Assembly: GCF_002304225.1 (NCBI RefSeq)
Contig: NZ_NSLB01000014.1
Span: 1-43,928, forward strand
Reading direction: 5' to 3'
Length of the DNA: 43,928 nt
DNA from: Pseudomonas sp. HAR-UPW-AIA-41
GTDB lineage: Bacteria; Pseudomonadota; Gammaproteobacteria; Pseudomonadales; Pseudomonadaceae
Below are positions 27,114-36,632 of this stretch, one piece after another. The position numbers were made by a program, and so were the translations under genes. The notes under the pieces were generated by a model, which was not told the DNA's origin, did no database searches, and saw only the letters and a program-made list of their open reading frames with translations. Position 1 is the stretch's first letter. The number at the start of each line of letters is the position of its first letter.

Positions 27114-28700
27114 GTGAGCGATCTGTTTTCCCGCCGCCTGGCACTGCTCGGCGAGCCGGCCAACCTGCCGCTGCTGACCCAGTGCCTGCATGGCATTGAG
27201 CGCGAAACCCTGCGCGTCGACGCCCGCGGCCAACTGGCCCAGAGCGAGCACCCGCGCGCCCTAGGCTCGGCACTGACTCACCCGCAGATCACCACCGACT
27301 ACTCCGAAGCCCTGCTGGAGTTCATCACCCCGGCCGAGCCGCGGGTCGAGGACACCCTCAGCGATCTCGAGCGCATCCACCGCTTCGCCTGCAGCCAGCT
27401 GCAGGACGAATACCTGTGGAGCCCTTCGATGCCCGGCCTGCTGCCGGATGAGGCGGACATCCCGATTGCCCGCTACGGCAGCTCCAATATCGGCCGCCTC
27501 AAGTACGTCTACCGTCAGGGCCTGGCCCTGCGCTACGGCAAGACCATGCAGTGCATCGCCGGCATCCATTACAACTTCAGCCTGGCCGAAGGCCTGTGGC
27601 CGCTGCTGCAGCAGCTGGACGGCGATACCCAGAGCGGGCGCGACTTCCAGTCGGCCAGCTACATCGCCCTGATCCGCAACTTCCGCCGCTACAGCTGGCT
27701 GCTGATGTACCTGTTCGGCGCCTCGCCGGCACTGGACGCCAGCTTCCTGCGCGGCCGGCCGCACCAGCTGCAGCAGCTGGATGCCGACACCCTGTACCTG
27801 CCCTGGGCCACCAGCCTGCGGATGAGCGATCTGGGCTACCAGAGCAGCGCCCAGTCGGACCTCACCCCCTGCTACAACGATCTGGCCAGTTACACCGACA
27901 GCCTGCGCACCGCCGTGGCCACGCCCTACCCGGCCTACGCCGAGCTGGGCACCAAGGACGCCACCGGCCAGTGGCAGCAACTGAACACCAACATCATCCA
28001 GATCGAGAACGAGTACTACTCGAGCATCCGCCCCAAACGCGTGACCTACTCGGGCGAACGACCGATCCAGGCACTGATGTCCCGCGGCGTGCAGTACGTC
28101 GAAGTACGCTGCCTGGACATCAACCCCTACCTGCCGCTGGGCATCGACCTGGATCAGGCACGCTTCCTCGACACCTTCATCCTCTTCTGCGCCCTGCAGG
28201 ACAGCCCCAAGCTGGCCGGCAACGAGTGCTGCAGCTGTACCGAGAACTTCCTCACCACGGTCAAGGAAGGGCGTCGCCCCGGCCTGCAACTGCAGCGCAA
28301 CGGCCAGGCGGTGGAATTGCGCCAGTGGGCCGCGGAGCTGCTCGCCGCCTTCGCGCCGATTGCCCAGCTGCTCGACCGCGCCCACGGAGGTCAGGCCTAC
28401 CAGCAGGCGCTGACCCAGCAACAGGCCAAGGTCGATGACCCGCAACTGACGCCGTCGGCGCGCATCCTGGCGGAACTGCAGAGCACCGGCGAAAGCTTCC
28501 GCATCTTCGCCCTGCGCCAGAGCCAGGCGCACACCGGCCAGCTGCGCAGCGCCCCGCTGGATGCCGAACAGCAACGCCTGTTCAGCGAAATGGCCAGCCA
28601 GTCACTGGCCGAGCAGGCTGCCCTGGAGCAACAGGAGCAGGGCGATTTCGACAGTTTCGTTGCGGCCTACCAGGCCAGCATCACGCACATCGCCAACTGA
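27114..28700 (+). CDS. gshA: Glutamate-cysteine ligase, proteobacterial type
   Basis: 528 residues. First step of glutathione synthesis: ATP-dependent joining of glutamate and cysteine. The start is GTG at 27114, set by AAGGAC about 7 bases upstream. Family segments include [53 protein letters not shown] and [19 protein letters not shown]. Full length and intact. Transcribed in the same direction as tex and the thioesterase, 117 bases downstream. Confidence 0.96.
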   Translation: MSDLFSRRLALLGEPANLPLLTQCLHGIERETLRVDARGQLAQSEHPRALGSALTHPQITTDYSEALLEFITPAEPRVEDTLSDLERIHRFACSQLQDEYLWSPSMPGLLPDEADIPIARYGSSNIGRLKYVYRQGLALRYGKTMQCIAGIHYNFSLAEGLWPLLQQLDGDTQSGRDFQSASYIALIRNFRRYSWLLMYLFGASPALDASFLRGRPHQLQQLDADTLYLPWATSLRMSDLGYQSSAQSDLTPCYNDLASYTDSLRTAVATPYPAYAELGTKDATGQWQQLNTNIIQIENEYYSSIRPKRVTYSGERPIQALMSRGVQYVEVRCLDINPYLPLGIDLDQARFLDTFILFCALQDSPKLAGNECCSCTENFLTTVKEGRRPGLQLQRNGQAVELRQWAAELLAAFAPIAQLLDRAHGGQAYQQALTQQQAKVDDPQLTPSARILAELQSTGESFRIFALRQSQAHTGQLRSAPLDAEQQRLFSEMASQSLAEQAALEQQEQGDFDSFVAAYQASITHIAN

Positions 28701-28856
28701 TTGGCGCCAATAAATTCAAAGCTTTACCCGCGCTTGCCGGCCAAGCGCGGGCTGCGTCACAAATCCGCCAACTCGACCGTTCGCCGGGGACGACCGGCAT
28801 GCCAGCGCGCCAAACAGGGATTAACCTTCCAGCATCAACCCGGACGGTATCCCGCC

Positions 28857-29057
28857 ATGACGGCCGCCGACACCCACCAAGACCGCGACTGGAGCCTGGA
28901 AAGCCTGAACAAGGCCTACCAGCAGGGCTATATGGCCGGCCTCACCGGCAGCCAGTCGGGCCAGCCCGCCCTGCCGGATGTGCTCGCCGCCGCCTGGGAA
29001 GCGGGCTGGGACGACGGCCTCGAACAGAGCACCCTGCACCAGCGTCGCAGCGCCTGA
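28857..29057 (+). CDS. Small RMF-like protein (66 residues)
   Basis: 66 residues. The core LNKAYQQGYMAGLTG, followed after a gap by AAAWEAGWDDG, matches the pattern of ribosome modulation factor (a-QRGY-AG--G ... W--GW--A). Ribosome modulation factor makes inactive 100S ribosomes in stationary phase. The protein is more acidic than RMF and lacks the CP motif, so it is likely a relative or paralogue rather than Rmf itself. The start is the ATG at 28857 and a strong terminator follows. Confidence 0.6.
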   Translation: MTAADTHQDRDWSLESLNKAYQQGYMAGLTGSQSGQPALPDVLAAAWEAGWDDGLEQSTLHQRRSA

Positions 29058-29078
29058 CCCGCACTTACCGAACTGCAA

Positions 29079-29107
29079 GAAAAAGGGCCGCAATCGCGGC
29101 CCTTTTT
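29079..29107. terminator. Bidirectional terminator between the RMF-like gene and argA
   Basis: GAAAAAGGGCCGC (29079-29091), loop AATC, then GCGGCCCTTTTTC (to about 29108). Perfect stem with A and T runs, usable on both strands. Confidence 0.9.
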
Positions 29108-29120
29108 CATTCTTTCCGGC

Positions 29121-30418
29121 CTACAGGGCCTTTTCGAAGATCTTCGAGTTGCGCTGGTAGTTGTACAGCGAAGCCCGTGCCGCCGGCAGGCGCTCGACAC
29201 TGCTCGGCTCGAAGCCACGCTCCTGGAACCAGTGCGCGGTGCGGGTGGTGAGCACGATCAGGGTCTTGAGCCCCAGCGCACGGGCCCGCGCCTCGATGCG
29301 CTCGAGCAGCTCGTCGCCGCGACCGCCATGCCGGTAATCGCCGCTGACCGCCAGACAGGCCAGCTCACCGGTCTGCGAGTCGGCAATCGGGTACAGCGCG
29401 GCGCAGGCAATGATCAGGCCGTCGCGTTCGACGATGCTGAACTGCTCGATCTCCCGCTCCAGCACCTCGCGCGAACGGCGCACCAGAATGCCCTGCTCTT
29501 CCAGCGGGGTAATCAGGTCGATCAGGCCGCCGACGTCCTCGATAGTCGCCTCGCGCAATTGCTCGAACTGTTCCTGATCGACCAGGGTGCCGCCACCGTC
29601 GCGGGTGAACAGCTCGGTGAGCAGCGAGCCGTTCTCCTGATAGCTGACCAGGTGGCTGCGCTTGACCCCGCCGCGGCAGGCCTGAGCAGCCGCATCCAGC
29701 AGCTCGCCCTGATAGCTGTCGCCCAGCCGCGCCAGGTGCGCCGGCACCTGCTGCGGGCGCATCTCGCGGATCAGCTTGCCCTGCTCGTCGAGCAGGCCCT
29801 GTTCGGCGCCGAACAGCACCAGCTTGTCGGCCCCCAGATCAATGGCAGCGCGGGTGGCGACATCCTCGCAGGCGAGGTTGAAGATTTCCCCGGTGGGCGA
29901 ATAGCCCAGCGGCGACAGCAGCACGATGCTGCGCTCGTCGAGCAGGCGGTTGATGCCACGCCGGTCGATGCGGCGTACCTCGCCGGTGTGATGGTAGTCG
30001 ACGCCATCGACCACGCCGATCGGCCGCGCGGTGACGAAGTTGCCGCTGGCCACGCGCAACCGCGAACCCTGCATCGGCGAAGAGGCCATGTCCATCGACA
30101 GGCGCGCTTCGATGGCGATGCGCAGCTGGCCGACGGCATCGATCACGCAATCCAGGGTCGCCCGTCGGTGATGCGCAGGGTGCGGTGAAAGTGCGCGCGA
30201 ATGCCACGCTCGTTCAGGCGCGTCTCGATCTGCGGGCGCGAGCCGTGCACCAGCACCAAGCGTACGCCCAGGCTGTGCAGCAGCACCAGGTCGTGAACGA
30301 TATTGCCGAAGTTGCCATCCTCGATGGCCTCGCCCGGCAGCATGATGACGAAGGTGCAGTCGCGGTGGGAATTGATGTAAGGCGTGGCGTGACGGAGCCA
30401 GTTGACGTAGTCGTGCAT
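29121..30418 (-). pseudogene. argA: N-acetylglutamate synthase, frameshifted
   Basis: ArgA acetylates glutamate, the first step of arginine synthesis. The N-terminus (ATG at 30418, HDYVNWLRHATPYINSHRD) through FHRTLRITDGR is in one frame. The remainder, from ATLDCVIDAVGQLRIAIEARL to the C-terminal GNAT domain (LACLAVSGDYRHGGRGDELLERI, TARTAHWF-like segment), is in another. The break is near 30158: the minus strand reads GGGCGACCCTGG where GGGCGCACCCTGG would restore ITDGRTLDCV. One base appears to be missing. The rejoined protein is about 432 residues, full length, with amino-acid-kinase-like and acetyltransferase domains intact. As argA matters for arginine synthesis, a sequencing error is at least as likely as a true lesion. 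Confidence 0.9.
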
Positions 30419-30543
30419 GCGGCAAAAACCTGTGCGAAGTGAACGGGCAAGCAGTGGGCGCACCTTGCTCGGCAAGGGCGCAGGGCGCGGTCAGGATCGT
30501 CGCAGCAGCATCAGGCGCAGGCTCCAGTGATCAGTGGCAATGG

Positions 30544-31686
30544 TCACAAACAGTAATGGCGGATCAGCTGGCGCAACAGCTGTACGGTCGGGGCAATGCG
30601 CGCCAGATCCAGGTATTCGTCCGGCTGGTGGGCGCAGTCGATGTCGCCCGGCCCCAGAATCAGGGTTTCGCAGCCAAGTTGCTGAAGATACGGGGCTTCG
30701 GTGCCAAAGGCCACCGCTTCGGCCGTAAAGCCAGTAAGGCGCTCGGCCAGCTGCACCAGCTCGCTGTCCGCCTCCTGCTCGAACGGCGGCACGCCGGGGA
30801 AGATCGGGCCGTAGTCGATCTGCACGCGATGCCGCTCGGCCAGAGGCGTCAGCTTCTCGCGGATCGCCGCGCGCAGCCACTCGGGGTCCATGCCCGGCAA
30901 CGGCCGCAGGTCGAACTCCAGACTGCACTGACCGCAGATACGGTTGGGGTTGTCGCCGCCATGGATGCAGCCGAAATTCAGCGTCGGCTGCGGCACGCTG
31001 AACTGGGCATTGCTGAACTCGGCCTGCCACTGCCGGCGCAACCCCTGCAGCTCCCCCATGGCGTCATGCATGGCCTCCAGCGCGCTGCGGCCAAGTTGCG
31101 GATTGGAGGAATGGCCGCTCTGCCCGAGGATATCGATGCGCTCCATCATCACGCCCTTGTGCAGGCGGATCGGCCTGAGGCCGGTCGGCTCGCCGATCAC
31201 CGCCGCGCGGCCAATGCTGCGCCGGCTGTCGGCCAGAGCACGGGCACCGGACATCGAGCTTTCCTCATCGCAGGTCGCCAGAATCAGCAGCGGCTGCCGC
31301 CACGGCTGATCGAGCAAACCGCCCTGCAGCGCCTCGATCACCAGCGGAAAGAAGCCCTTCATGTCGCACACGCCCAAACCGTAGAAGCGCCCGTCACGCT
31401 CGGTGAGGCGCAGCGGGTCGCTCTGCCACAGACTGTCGTTGTACGGCACAGTATCGGTGTGACCGGCCAGCACCAGGCCGCCGCTGCCCTGCCCGCGACT
31501 GGCGAGCAGGTTGAACTTGCCGGGCTGGACCTCCTGCAGTTCGCAGGTGAAACCCAGATCACCGAGCCAGCCGGCCAGCTGCTCGACCACCGCACGGTTG
31601 GACTGATCCAGTTTTGCCTGGGTGCAGCTCACCGAAGGCGCGGCAATCAGCGCGGCCAGTTGTTCTTGCAGAGAAGGAAGGGGCAT
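30544..31686 (-). CDS. argE: Acetylornithine deacetylase
   Basis: 380 residues of the M20 metallopeptidase family. Expected metal ligands are seen: H76 in LAGHTDTVP, D108 in GVCDMKGF, and E141/E142 in CDEESSMSG. GHSSNP and the C-terminal GAEAPYL-like segment (FGTEAPYLQQLG) also fit. It removes acetate from N-acetylornithine in arginine synthesis. The ATG at 31686 has GGAGAG upstream; a start ten codons earlier is unlikely. Same strand as argA, consistent with a shared arginine role. Confidence 0.9.
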   Translation of the reverse strand: MPLPSLQEQLAALIAAPSVSCTQAKLDQSNRAVVEQLAGWLGDLGFTCELQEVQPGKFNLLASRGQGSGGLVLAGHTDTVPYNDSLWQSDPLRLTERDGRFYGLGVCDMKGFFPLVIEALQGGLLDQPWRQPLLILATCDEESSMSGARALADSRRSIGRAAVIGEPTGLRPIRLHKGVMMERIDILGQSGHSSNPQLGRSALEAMHDAMGELQGLRRQWQAEFSNAQFSVPQPTLNFGCIHGGDNPNRICGQCSLEFDLRPLPGMDPEWLRAAIREKLTPLAERHRVQIDYGPIFPGVPPFEQEADSELVQLAERLTGFTAEAVAFGTEAPYLQQLGCETLILGPGDIDCAHQPDEYLDLARIAPTVQLLRQLIRHYCL

Positions 31687-31813
31687 GGGGGCTCTCCGGC
31701 AGTCTGGGCCCATCATAGAATCCGCGCCTACTTAAAAGAAGCGCAGACAGGCCTGCGACCACAGGCCGCCTGCTGACTCGTCGGATGACCGCGCACCCTA
31801 TACGGGTTTCTGG

Positions 31814-31819
31814 CATAAT
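31814..31819 (+). promoter_or_regulatory. Candidate extended -10 for the Pit gene
   Basis: TGGCATAAT, an extended -10 (TGn-CATAAT), lies about 36 bases before the ATG at 31855. No clear -35 seen, as allowed for extended -10 promoters. Confidence 0.35.
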
Positions 31820-31854
31820 CCGCGCCCCGAATTGTTACCGGTCACAAAACCGTC

Positions 31855-33327
31855 ATGTTTGATATCTTCAGCGGACTTGAAACCTGGGTAGTCGTAAGTC
31901 TTGTACTTGCTCTGGCCTTTGTCCTGACCTTCGAATTCATCAACGGTTTCCATGACACCGCCAACGCGGTTGCCACGGTGATCTACACCAAAGCCATGCC
32001 AGCTCACCTTGCGGTGATCTTCTCCGGCATCTTCAACTTCCTCGGCGTGGTCCTCGGTGGTGTTGGCGTGGCCTATGCCATCGTCCATCTGCTGCCCGTG
32101 GAGCTGTTGATCAACGTGAACACGGCCTATGGTCTGGTCATGGTGTTCTCCCTGCTGACAGCCGCCATTGCCTGGAACCTGGGCACCTGGTACTTCGGCA
32201 TCCCGGCCTCCAGCTCCCACACCCTGATCGGCTCGATCCTCGGTGTCGGCCTGGCCAACGCGCTGATCACCAATATTTCCCTGGCCGAGGGCGTCAACTG
32301 GCAGAAAGCGATCGATATCGGTCTGTCCCTGCTGCTCTCGCCACTGGCGGGCTTCACCGTTGCCGCGCTGATTCTGCTGAGCCTGAAGTGGCTGCGTCGC
32401 GATTCGAAGATGCACAACAACCCGGAACAGCGCATGCAGATTGATGGCAAGAAGCACCCGCCATTCTGGAACCGCCTTGTGCTGGTTCTGTCGGCCATGG
32501 GCGTGAGCTTCGTGCACGGTTCCAATGACGGTCAGAAAGGTATCGGCCTGATCATGCTGGTGCTGATCGGTATTGCTCCGGCCAAGTTCGTTCTCGACCT
32601 GAACAGCACCACCTACCAGATCGAGCGCACCCGTGATGCGGCGCTGCACCTGAGCCAGTTCTACGAGCGCAACAGCGACACCCTCAGCGAGTACCTGGCT
32701 CTGGGCAAGAACGGCACCACCGAGCTGCCGAAGAAATTCCGCTGCGACGTCAAGCTGACCGAGCCGACCATTGCCGCGCTGAACCAGACCCTGGCCGGCG
32801 TTACCGACTACAGCCAGCTGGACCAGGAAAAGCGCACCCAGGTGCGTCGTTACCTGCTGTGCCTGGACGACACCGCGAAGAAGGTCGGCAAGCTCAAGGA
32901 GCTGCCCAAGCGTGAAGTGGCGGATCTGGAGAAACTGCGCAAAGACCTTACCGCCACCACCGAATATGCCCCGACCTGGGTGATCTTCGCCGTCGCCTTG
33001 GCCCTCGGCATTGGCACCATGGTGGGCTGGAAGCGCGTGGTACTGACCGTCGGCGAAAAGATCGGCCGCACCGGCATGACCTACGCCCAGGGCATGAGCG
33101 CCCAGATCACCGCGTCGATCGCCATCGGCATGGCCAACATCTACAGCCTGCCGGTATCCACTACCCACGTGCTGTCGTCGGGCGTGGCGGGTTCCATGGT
33201 CGCCAACGGCAGCGGCCTGCAGCTGGGCACGGTACGCACTATTCTCACCGCCTGGGTTTTCACCCTGCCGGTGACCGTCGCACTGTCCGCTTCATTGTTC
33301 TGGCTCGGTGTGAAGCTGTTCGTCTAA
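31855..33327 (+). CDS. pit: Inorganic phosphate transporter, Pit family
   Basis: 490 residues. Low-affinity proton- or metal-coupled phosphate uptake at the inner membrane. The two inverted Pit repeats are evident: NGFHDTANAVATVIYTKAM with IPASSSHTLIGSILGVGLA in the first half, and MGVSFVHGSNDGQKGIG with LPVSTTHVLSSGVAGSM in the second. A hydrophilic insert of about 130 residues (about 255-370) sits between them, as in PitA-size members. About ten hydrophobic segments. No DUF47 accessory gene is adjacent. Confidence 0.93.
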   Translation: MFDIFSGLETWVVVSLVLALAFVLTFEFINGFHDTANAVATVIYTKAMPAHLAVIFSGIFNFLGVVLGGVGVAYAIVHLLPVELLINVNTAYGLVMVFSLLTAAIAWNLGTWYFGIPASSSHTLIGSILGVGLANALITNISLAEGVNWQKAIDIGLSLLLSPLAGFTVAALILLSLKWLRRDSKMHNNPEQRMQIDGKKHPPFWNRLVLVLSAMGVSFVHGSNDGQKGIGLIMLVLIGIAPAKFVLDLNSTTYQIERTRDAALHLSQFYERNSDTLSEYLALGKNGTTELPKKFRCDVKLTEPTIAALNQTLAGVTDYSQLDQEKRTQVRRYLLCLDDTAKKVGKLKELPKREVADLEKLRKDLTATTEYAPTWVIFAVALALGIGTMVGWKRVVLTVGEKIGRTGMTYAQGMSAQITASIAIGMANIYSLPVSTTHVLSSGVAGSMVANGSGLQLGTVRTILTAWVFTLPVTVALSASLFWLGVKLFV

Positions 33328-33348
33328 GCTCGACCCCTGCCTGCTCGC

Positions 33349-33374
33349 ACAAGGCCGCCTCCGGGCGGCCTTGT
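33349..33374 (+). terminator. Stem-loop after the Pit gene
   Basis: Perfect 11-bp stem ACAAGGCCGCC / GGCGGCCTTGT with a TCCG loop. The T-tail is weak (TTGTCGCTCC), so it may terminate poorly or work as a processing barrier. Confidence 0.6.
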
Positions 33375-33409
33375 CGCTCCCAGCCCGCCCCTTTCGCGAG
33401 ACTTGCCCC

Positions 33410-34774
33410 ATGCAGAAAGAAACCGAAATCAAGCTGCGCGCCAGTCGCGAAACCCTCGCCGCCCTGCGCGAGCATCCGCTGCTGAAAAAGCGCAACAAGT
33501 CCGGCTGGGAGCGCTGCGAGCTGTTCAACCAGTACTTCGACACCCCGGCCCGCGACCTGGCGCAGGCCAAGGTCGCCCTGCGCCTGCGCCGTGACGGTGA
33601 GCAGATCATCCAGACCCTCAAGAGCCGCGGCCAGAGCGTGGCCGGGCTGTCCGAACGCAACGAGTGGGACTGGTACCTGAGCAAGGCCAAGCTCGACCTC
33701 AAGCTGCTGACCGACGACTGCTGGCCGGCCAGTCTGGCCGAACTGGACAAGAAGCAGCTGCAGCCGATCTTCACCACCGACTTTGTCCGCGAGAAGGCCG
33801 AGATCGCCTGGGGTCGCGGCAAGGCCAGGGTAGTCATCGAGGCAGCCCTCGATCTGGGCAAGGTGCTGGCCGGCGAAGGTGAAGAGGAAATCTGTGAGCT
33901 GGAGCTGGAGTTGCGCCAGGGCGAACCCGAAGCCCTGCTGGAACTGGCCGCCGAGCTGGCCGCCGATCTGCCGCTGATGCCCTGCGATATCAGCAAGGCC
34001 GAGCGCGGCTACCGCCTGTTCGACGCCGGCAGCTACGCCCTGAGCCTACCGGCGCCGGAGCTGAACGAAGAGCAGCCCCTGGACGATGCCGTTGCCGCCC
34101 TCGGCTGGCACCTGCTCGGCAGCAGCCAGCGCCTGGCCGAACAATACCGCTGGAATGGCCACTGGAAACTGCTGGAGCAGTGGCTGCAGCAGCTGACCGA
34201 CCTGCGCGCCCTGCTCGCCAGCCTCGGTCAGGCCGCCCCGCGCGCCAGCACCCACGAACTGCGCACGGCCCTCGACGCGCTGCTGGCCGACTGGCGCCCG
34301 CGCCTGCAGAACGGCCGCGGCAACGACGATCTGCGCCGCAATGCATCGGCGCTGTTTGCCGCCGAACTGCAGGGCAACCGCTGGGGCCTGTTCTCCCTGC
34401 AATGCTCGCGCTGGCTGCTGGTTCGCGGCTGGACCGCCGAGCGCAACAACCGTGGCAATCGCCAGGGCCAGGCCGCGCTGGGCAACTGGCTGCTGCACCT
34501 CTTCGGCGAGGAAGCCAAGGCGCTCAAGCTGGACCGTTACAAGCAGCAGCCGGAAGACCTCAGCGAGCAACTGCCGCGTATCGAGCGCCTGCTGGTCTGG
34601 CTGCGCCTGGCCCGCCCACTGCTGCCGCTGCCGGAGACCGACCGCCTGTACGGCGAGCTGCTCAAGCTGGAGCAACTGGCCCTGCAGCCGCTGAGTGACG
34701 AGGCGTTGGTCGAGCGCAGTGCCCAGGCGCATACTGTGTGGACGCTCAAAGCCTGGAAGCCGCTGCTCAAATAG
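33410..34774 (+). CDS. CYTH-CHAD protein, probable inorganic triphosphatase
   Basis: 454 residues. The N-terminal CYTH domain (about 1-200) starts with the diagnostic ExExK as ETEIKL, followed by ELFNQYFDTPARDL, ALRLRRDGEQ and a late ICELELEL strand that closes the tunnel. The C-terminal half is a CHAD helical domain with basic and histidine residues for polyphosphate binding. E. coli YgiF of this build hydrolyses inorganic triphosphate. The neighbouring phosphate transporter fits a phosphate/polyphosphate theme. The start at 33410 follows the family; the upstream extension is not conserved-looking. Confidence 0.88.
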   Translation: MQKETEIKLRASRETLAALREHPLLKKRNKSGWERCELFNQYFDTPARDLAQAKVALRLRRDGEQIIQTLKSRGQSVAGLSERNEWDWYLSKAKLDLKLLTDDCWPASLAELDKKQLQPIFTTDFVREKAEIAWGRGKARVVIEAALDLGKVLAGEGEEEICELELELRQGEPEALLELAAELAADLPLMPCDISKAERGYRLFDAGSYALSLPAPELNEEQPLDDAVAALGWHLLGSSQRLAEQYRWNGHWKLLEQWLQQLTDLRALLASLGQAAPRASTHELRTALDALLADWRPRLQNGRGNDDLRRNASALFAAELQGNRWGLFSLQCSRWLLVRGWTAERNNRGNRQGQAALGNWLLHLFGEEAKALKLDRYKQQPEDLSEQLPRIERLLVWLRLARPLLPLPETDRLYGELLKLEQLALQPLSDEALVERSAQAHTVWTLKAWKPLLK

Positions 34775-34829
34775 ACTGCCAGGTACCCGGCGGCCACAAG
34801 GCCGCCACACAGGTCATCAAGGAAGCTGC

Positions 34830-36614
34830 ATGTCTGCTATCGCCTCGCCCAGTCAGGACCGCTGGCTGGACCTGAACGACATCCTGCGCGAACTGGTCAG
34901 TGCCCAGCGCCTGGCCCAGGACACCGCCGAACAGTGCCTGGCGATCCGCCGCAGTGCGGTCAACAACCAGCAGCACCCGCTGGAGTTCCTCGCCAGCCAG
35001 CAACTCGATGACCTGCAGCGCCCCGGCAAGAAGCTCGACCTGGAAAGCCTGACCCAGTGGCTGGCGCAGTACAGCGGCCAGCCCTACCTGCGCATCGACC
35101 CGCTGAAGATCGACGTCGCCGCGGTGACCCCGCTGATGTCCTTCGCCTTCGCCCAACGCCACAAGATTCTGGCCGTGGCGGTGAACAAGGACGAGGTCAC
35201 CATCGCCAGCGCCCAGCCCTTCGTGCACAGCTGGGAAAGCAACCTGCTGCATGTGCTCAAGCGCCCGATCAAGCGCGTGGTGATCAACCCGGTCGATCTG
35301 GCCCGCTACACCAACGAGTTCTATCGCCTGGCCAAATCGGTCAGCGGTGCCAGCAGTAATGAGCAGAAAATCAGCGGCGTCGGCAACTTCGAGCAGTTGC
35401 TCAATCTAGGCGCCAGCGACAAGGAGCCGGACGCCAACGACGCCCACATCGTCAACATCGTCGACTGGCTGTTCCAGTACGCCTACCAGCAACGCGCCAG
35501 CGACATTCACATCGAGCCGCGCCGCGAAGCCGGTACCGTGCGCTTCCGCATCGACGGCGTGCTGCACAACGTCTACCAGTTCCCGCCACAGGTCACCATG
35601 GCGGTGGTCAGCCGCCTGAAATCCCTCGGCCGGATGAACGTGGCCGAGAAGCGCAAACCCCAGGACGGCCGGGTCAAGACCAAGACCCCGGACGGCGGTG
35701 AAGTGGAGCTGCGCCTGTCGACCCTGCCCACCGCCTTCGGCGAGAAGATGGTGATGCGTATCTTCGACCCCGAGGTACTGCTCAAGAGCCCGGACCAGCT
35801 CGGCTTCTCCCCGGACGATCTGCGCCGCTGGGAGAGCATGACCCGCCAGCCCAATGGCATCATCCTGGTCACCGGCCCCACCGGCTCTGGCAAGACCACC
35901 ACCCTCTACACCACGCTCAAACAGCTGGCGACCGAGGAAGTAAACGTCTGCACCATCGAGGACCCGATCGAGATGATCGAGGGCGCCTTCAACCAGATGC
36001 AGGTGCAGCACAACATCGACCTGACTTTCGCCAGTGGCGTACGCGCGCTGATGCGTCAGGACCCGGACATCATCATGGTCGGCGAAATCCGCGACCTGGA
36101 AACCGCCGAGATGGCGATCCAGGCCGCACTCACCGGCCACCTGGTGCTCTCCACCCTGCACACCAACGACGCGCCCAGTGCCATCACCCGTCTGCTGGAA
36201 CTGGGCGTGCCGCACTACCTGATCAAGGCCACTGTGCTCGGCGTCATGGCACAGCGTCTGGTACGGACCCTGTGCCCGCACTGCAAGGCGCCGGTGACAC
36301 TGGAAGAGCAGGACTGGCAGGAACTGACCCGCCCCTGGAGCGCCCCGCTGCCAAGCACTGCCCAGCAGGCCGTGGGCTGTCAGGAGTGCCGCGACACCGG
36401 CTACCGTGGCCGTGCCGGGGTCTACGAGATCATGCTGCTGTCCGATGGTGTGCGCTCGCTGATCACCGCCGACACCGACATCACCGCCCTGCGCCGCCAA
36501 GCCTTCAAGGAAGGCATGCGCAGCCTGCGCCTGTCCGGTGCGCAGAAGGTCGCCGCCGGCCAGACCACCATGGAAGAAGTGCTGCGGGTCACCCCGCAAA
36601 GCGAACAGCGCTGA
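34830..36614 (+). CDS. GspE/PilB-family secretion ATPase, orphan
   Basis: 594 residues. N-terminal MshE/GspE N-like domain (about 1-170), then the ATPase core. The core has HIEPRREAGTVRFRIDG, Walker A GPTGSGKTTT (about 348), the Asp box EDPIE, Walker B DPDIIMVGEIRD (about 410) and the His box STLHTND. The zinc tetracysteine is intact (CPHCKAP and CQECRDTGYRGR, about 480-520). These hexameric ATPases drive type II secretion or type IV pilus assembly from the cytoplasm. No other secretion or pilus genes are near, so its machine is unknown. ATG 34830 has AAGGAAG upstream. Confidence 0.88.
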   Translation: MSAIASPSQDRWLDLNDILRELVSAQRLAQDTAEQCLAIRRSAVNNQQHPLEFLASQQLDDLQRPGKKLDLESLTQWLAQYSGQPYLRIDPLKIDVAAVTPLMSFAFAQRHKILAVAVNKDEVTIASAQPFVHSWESNLLHVLKRPIKRVVINPVDLARYTNEFYRLAKSVSGASSNEQKISGVGNFEQLLNLGASDKEPDANDAHIVNIVDWLFQYAYQQRASDIHIEPRREAGTVRFRIDGVLHNVYQFPPQVTMAVVSRLKSLGRMNVAEKRKPQDGRVKTKTPDGGEVELRLSTLPTAFGEKMVMRIFDPEVLLKSPDQLGFSPDDLRRWESMTRQPNGIILVTGPTGSGKTTTLYTTLKQLATEEVNVCTIEDPIEMIEGAFNQMQVQHNIDLTFASGVRALMRQDPDIIMVGEIRDLETAEMAIQAALTGHLVLSTLHTNDAPSAITRLLELGVPHYLIKATVLGVMAQRLVRTLCPHCKAPVTLEEQDWQELTRPWSAPLPSTAQQAVGCQECRDTGYRGRAGVYEIMLLSDGVRSLITADTDITALRRQAFKEGMRSLRLSGAQKVAAGQTTMEEVLRVTPQSEQR

Positions 36615-36632
36615 TTCGCCGCCCCGGAACCC

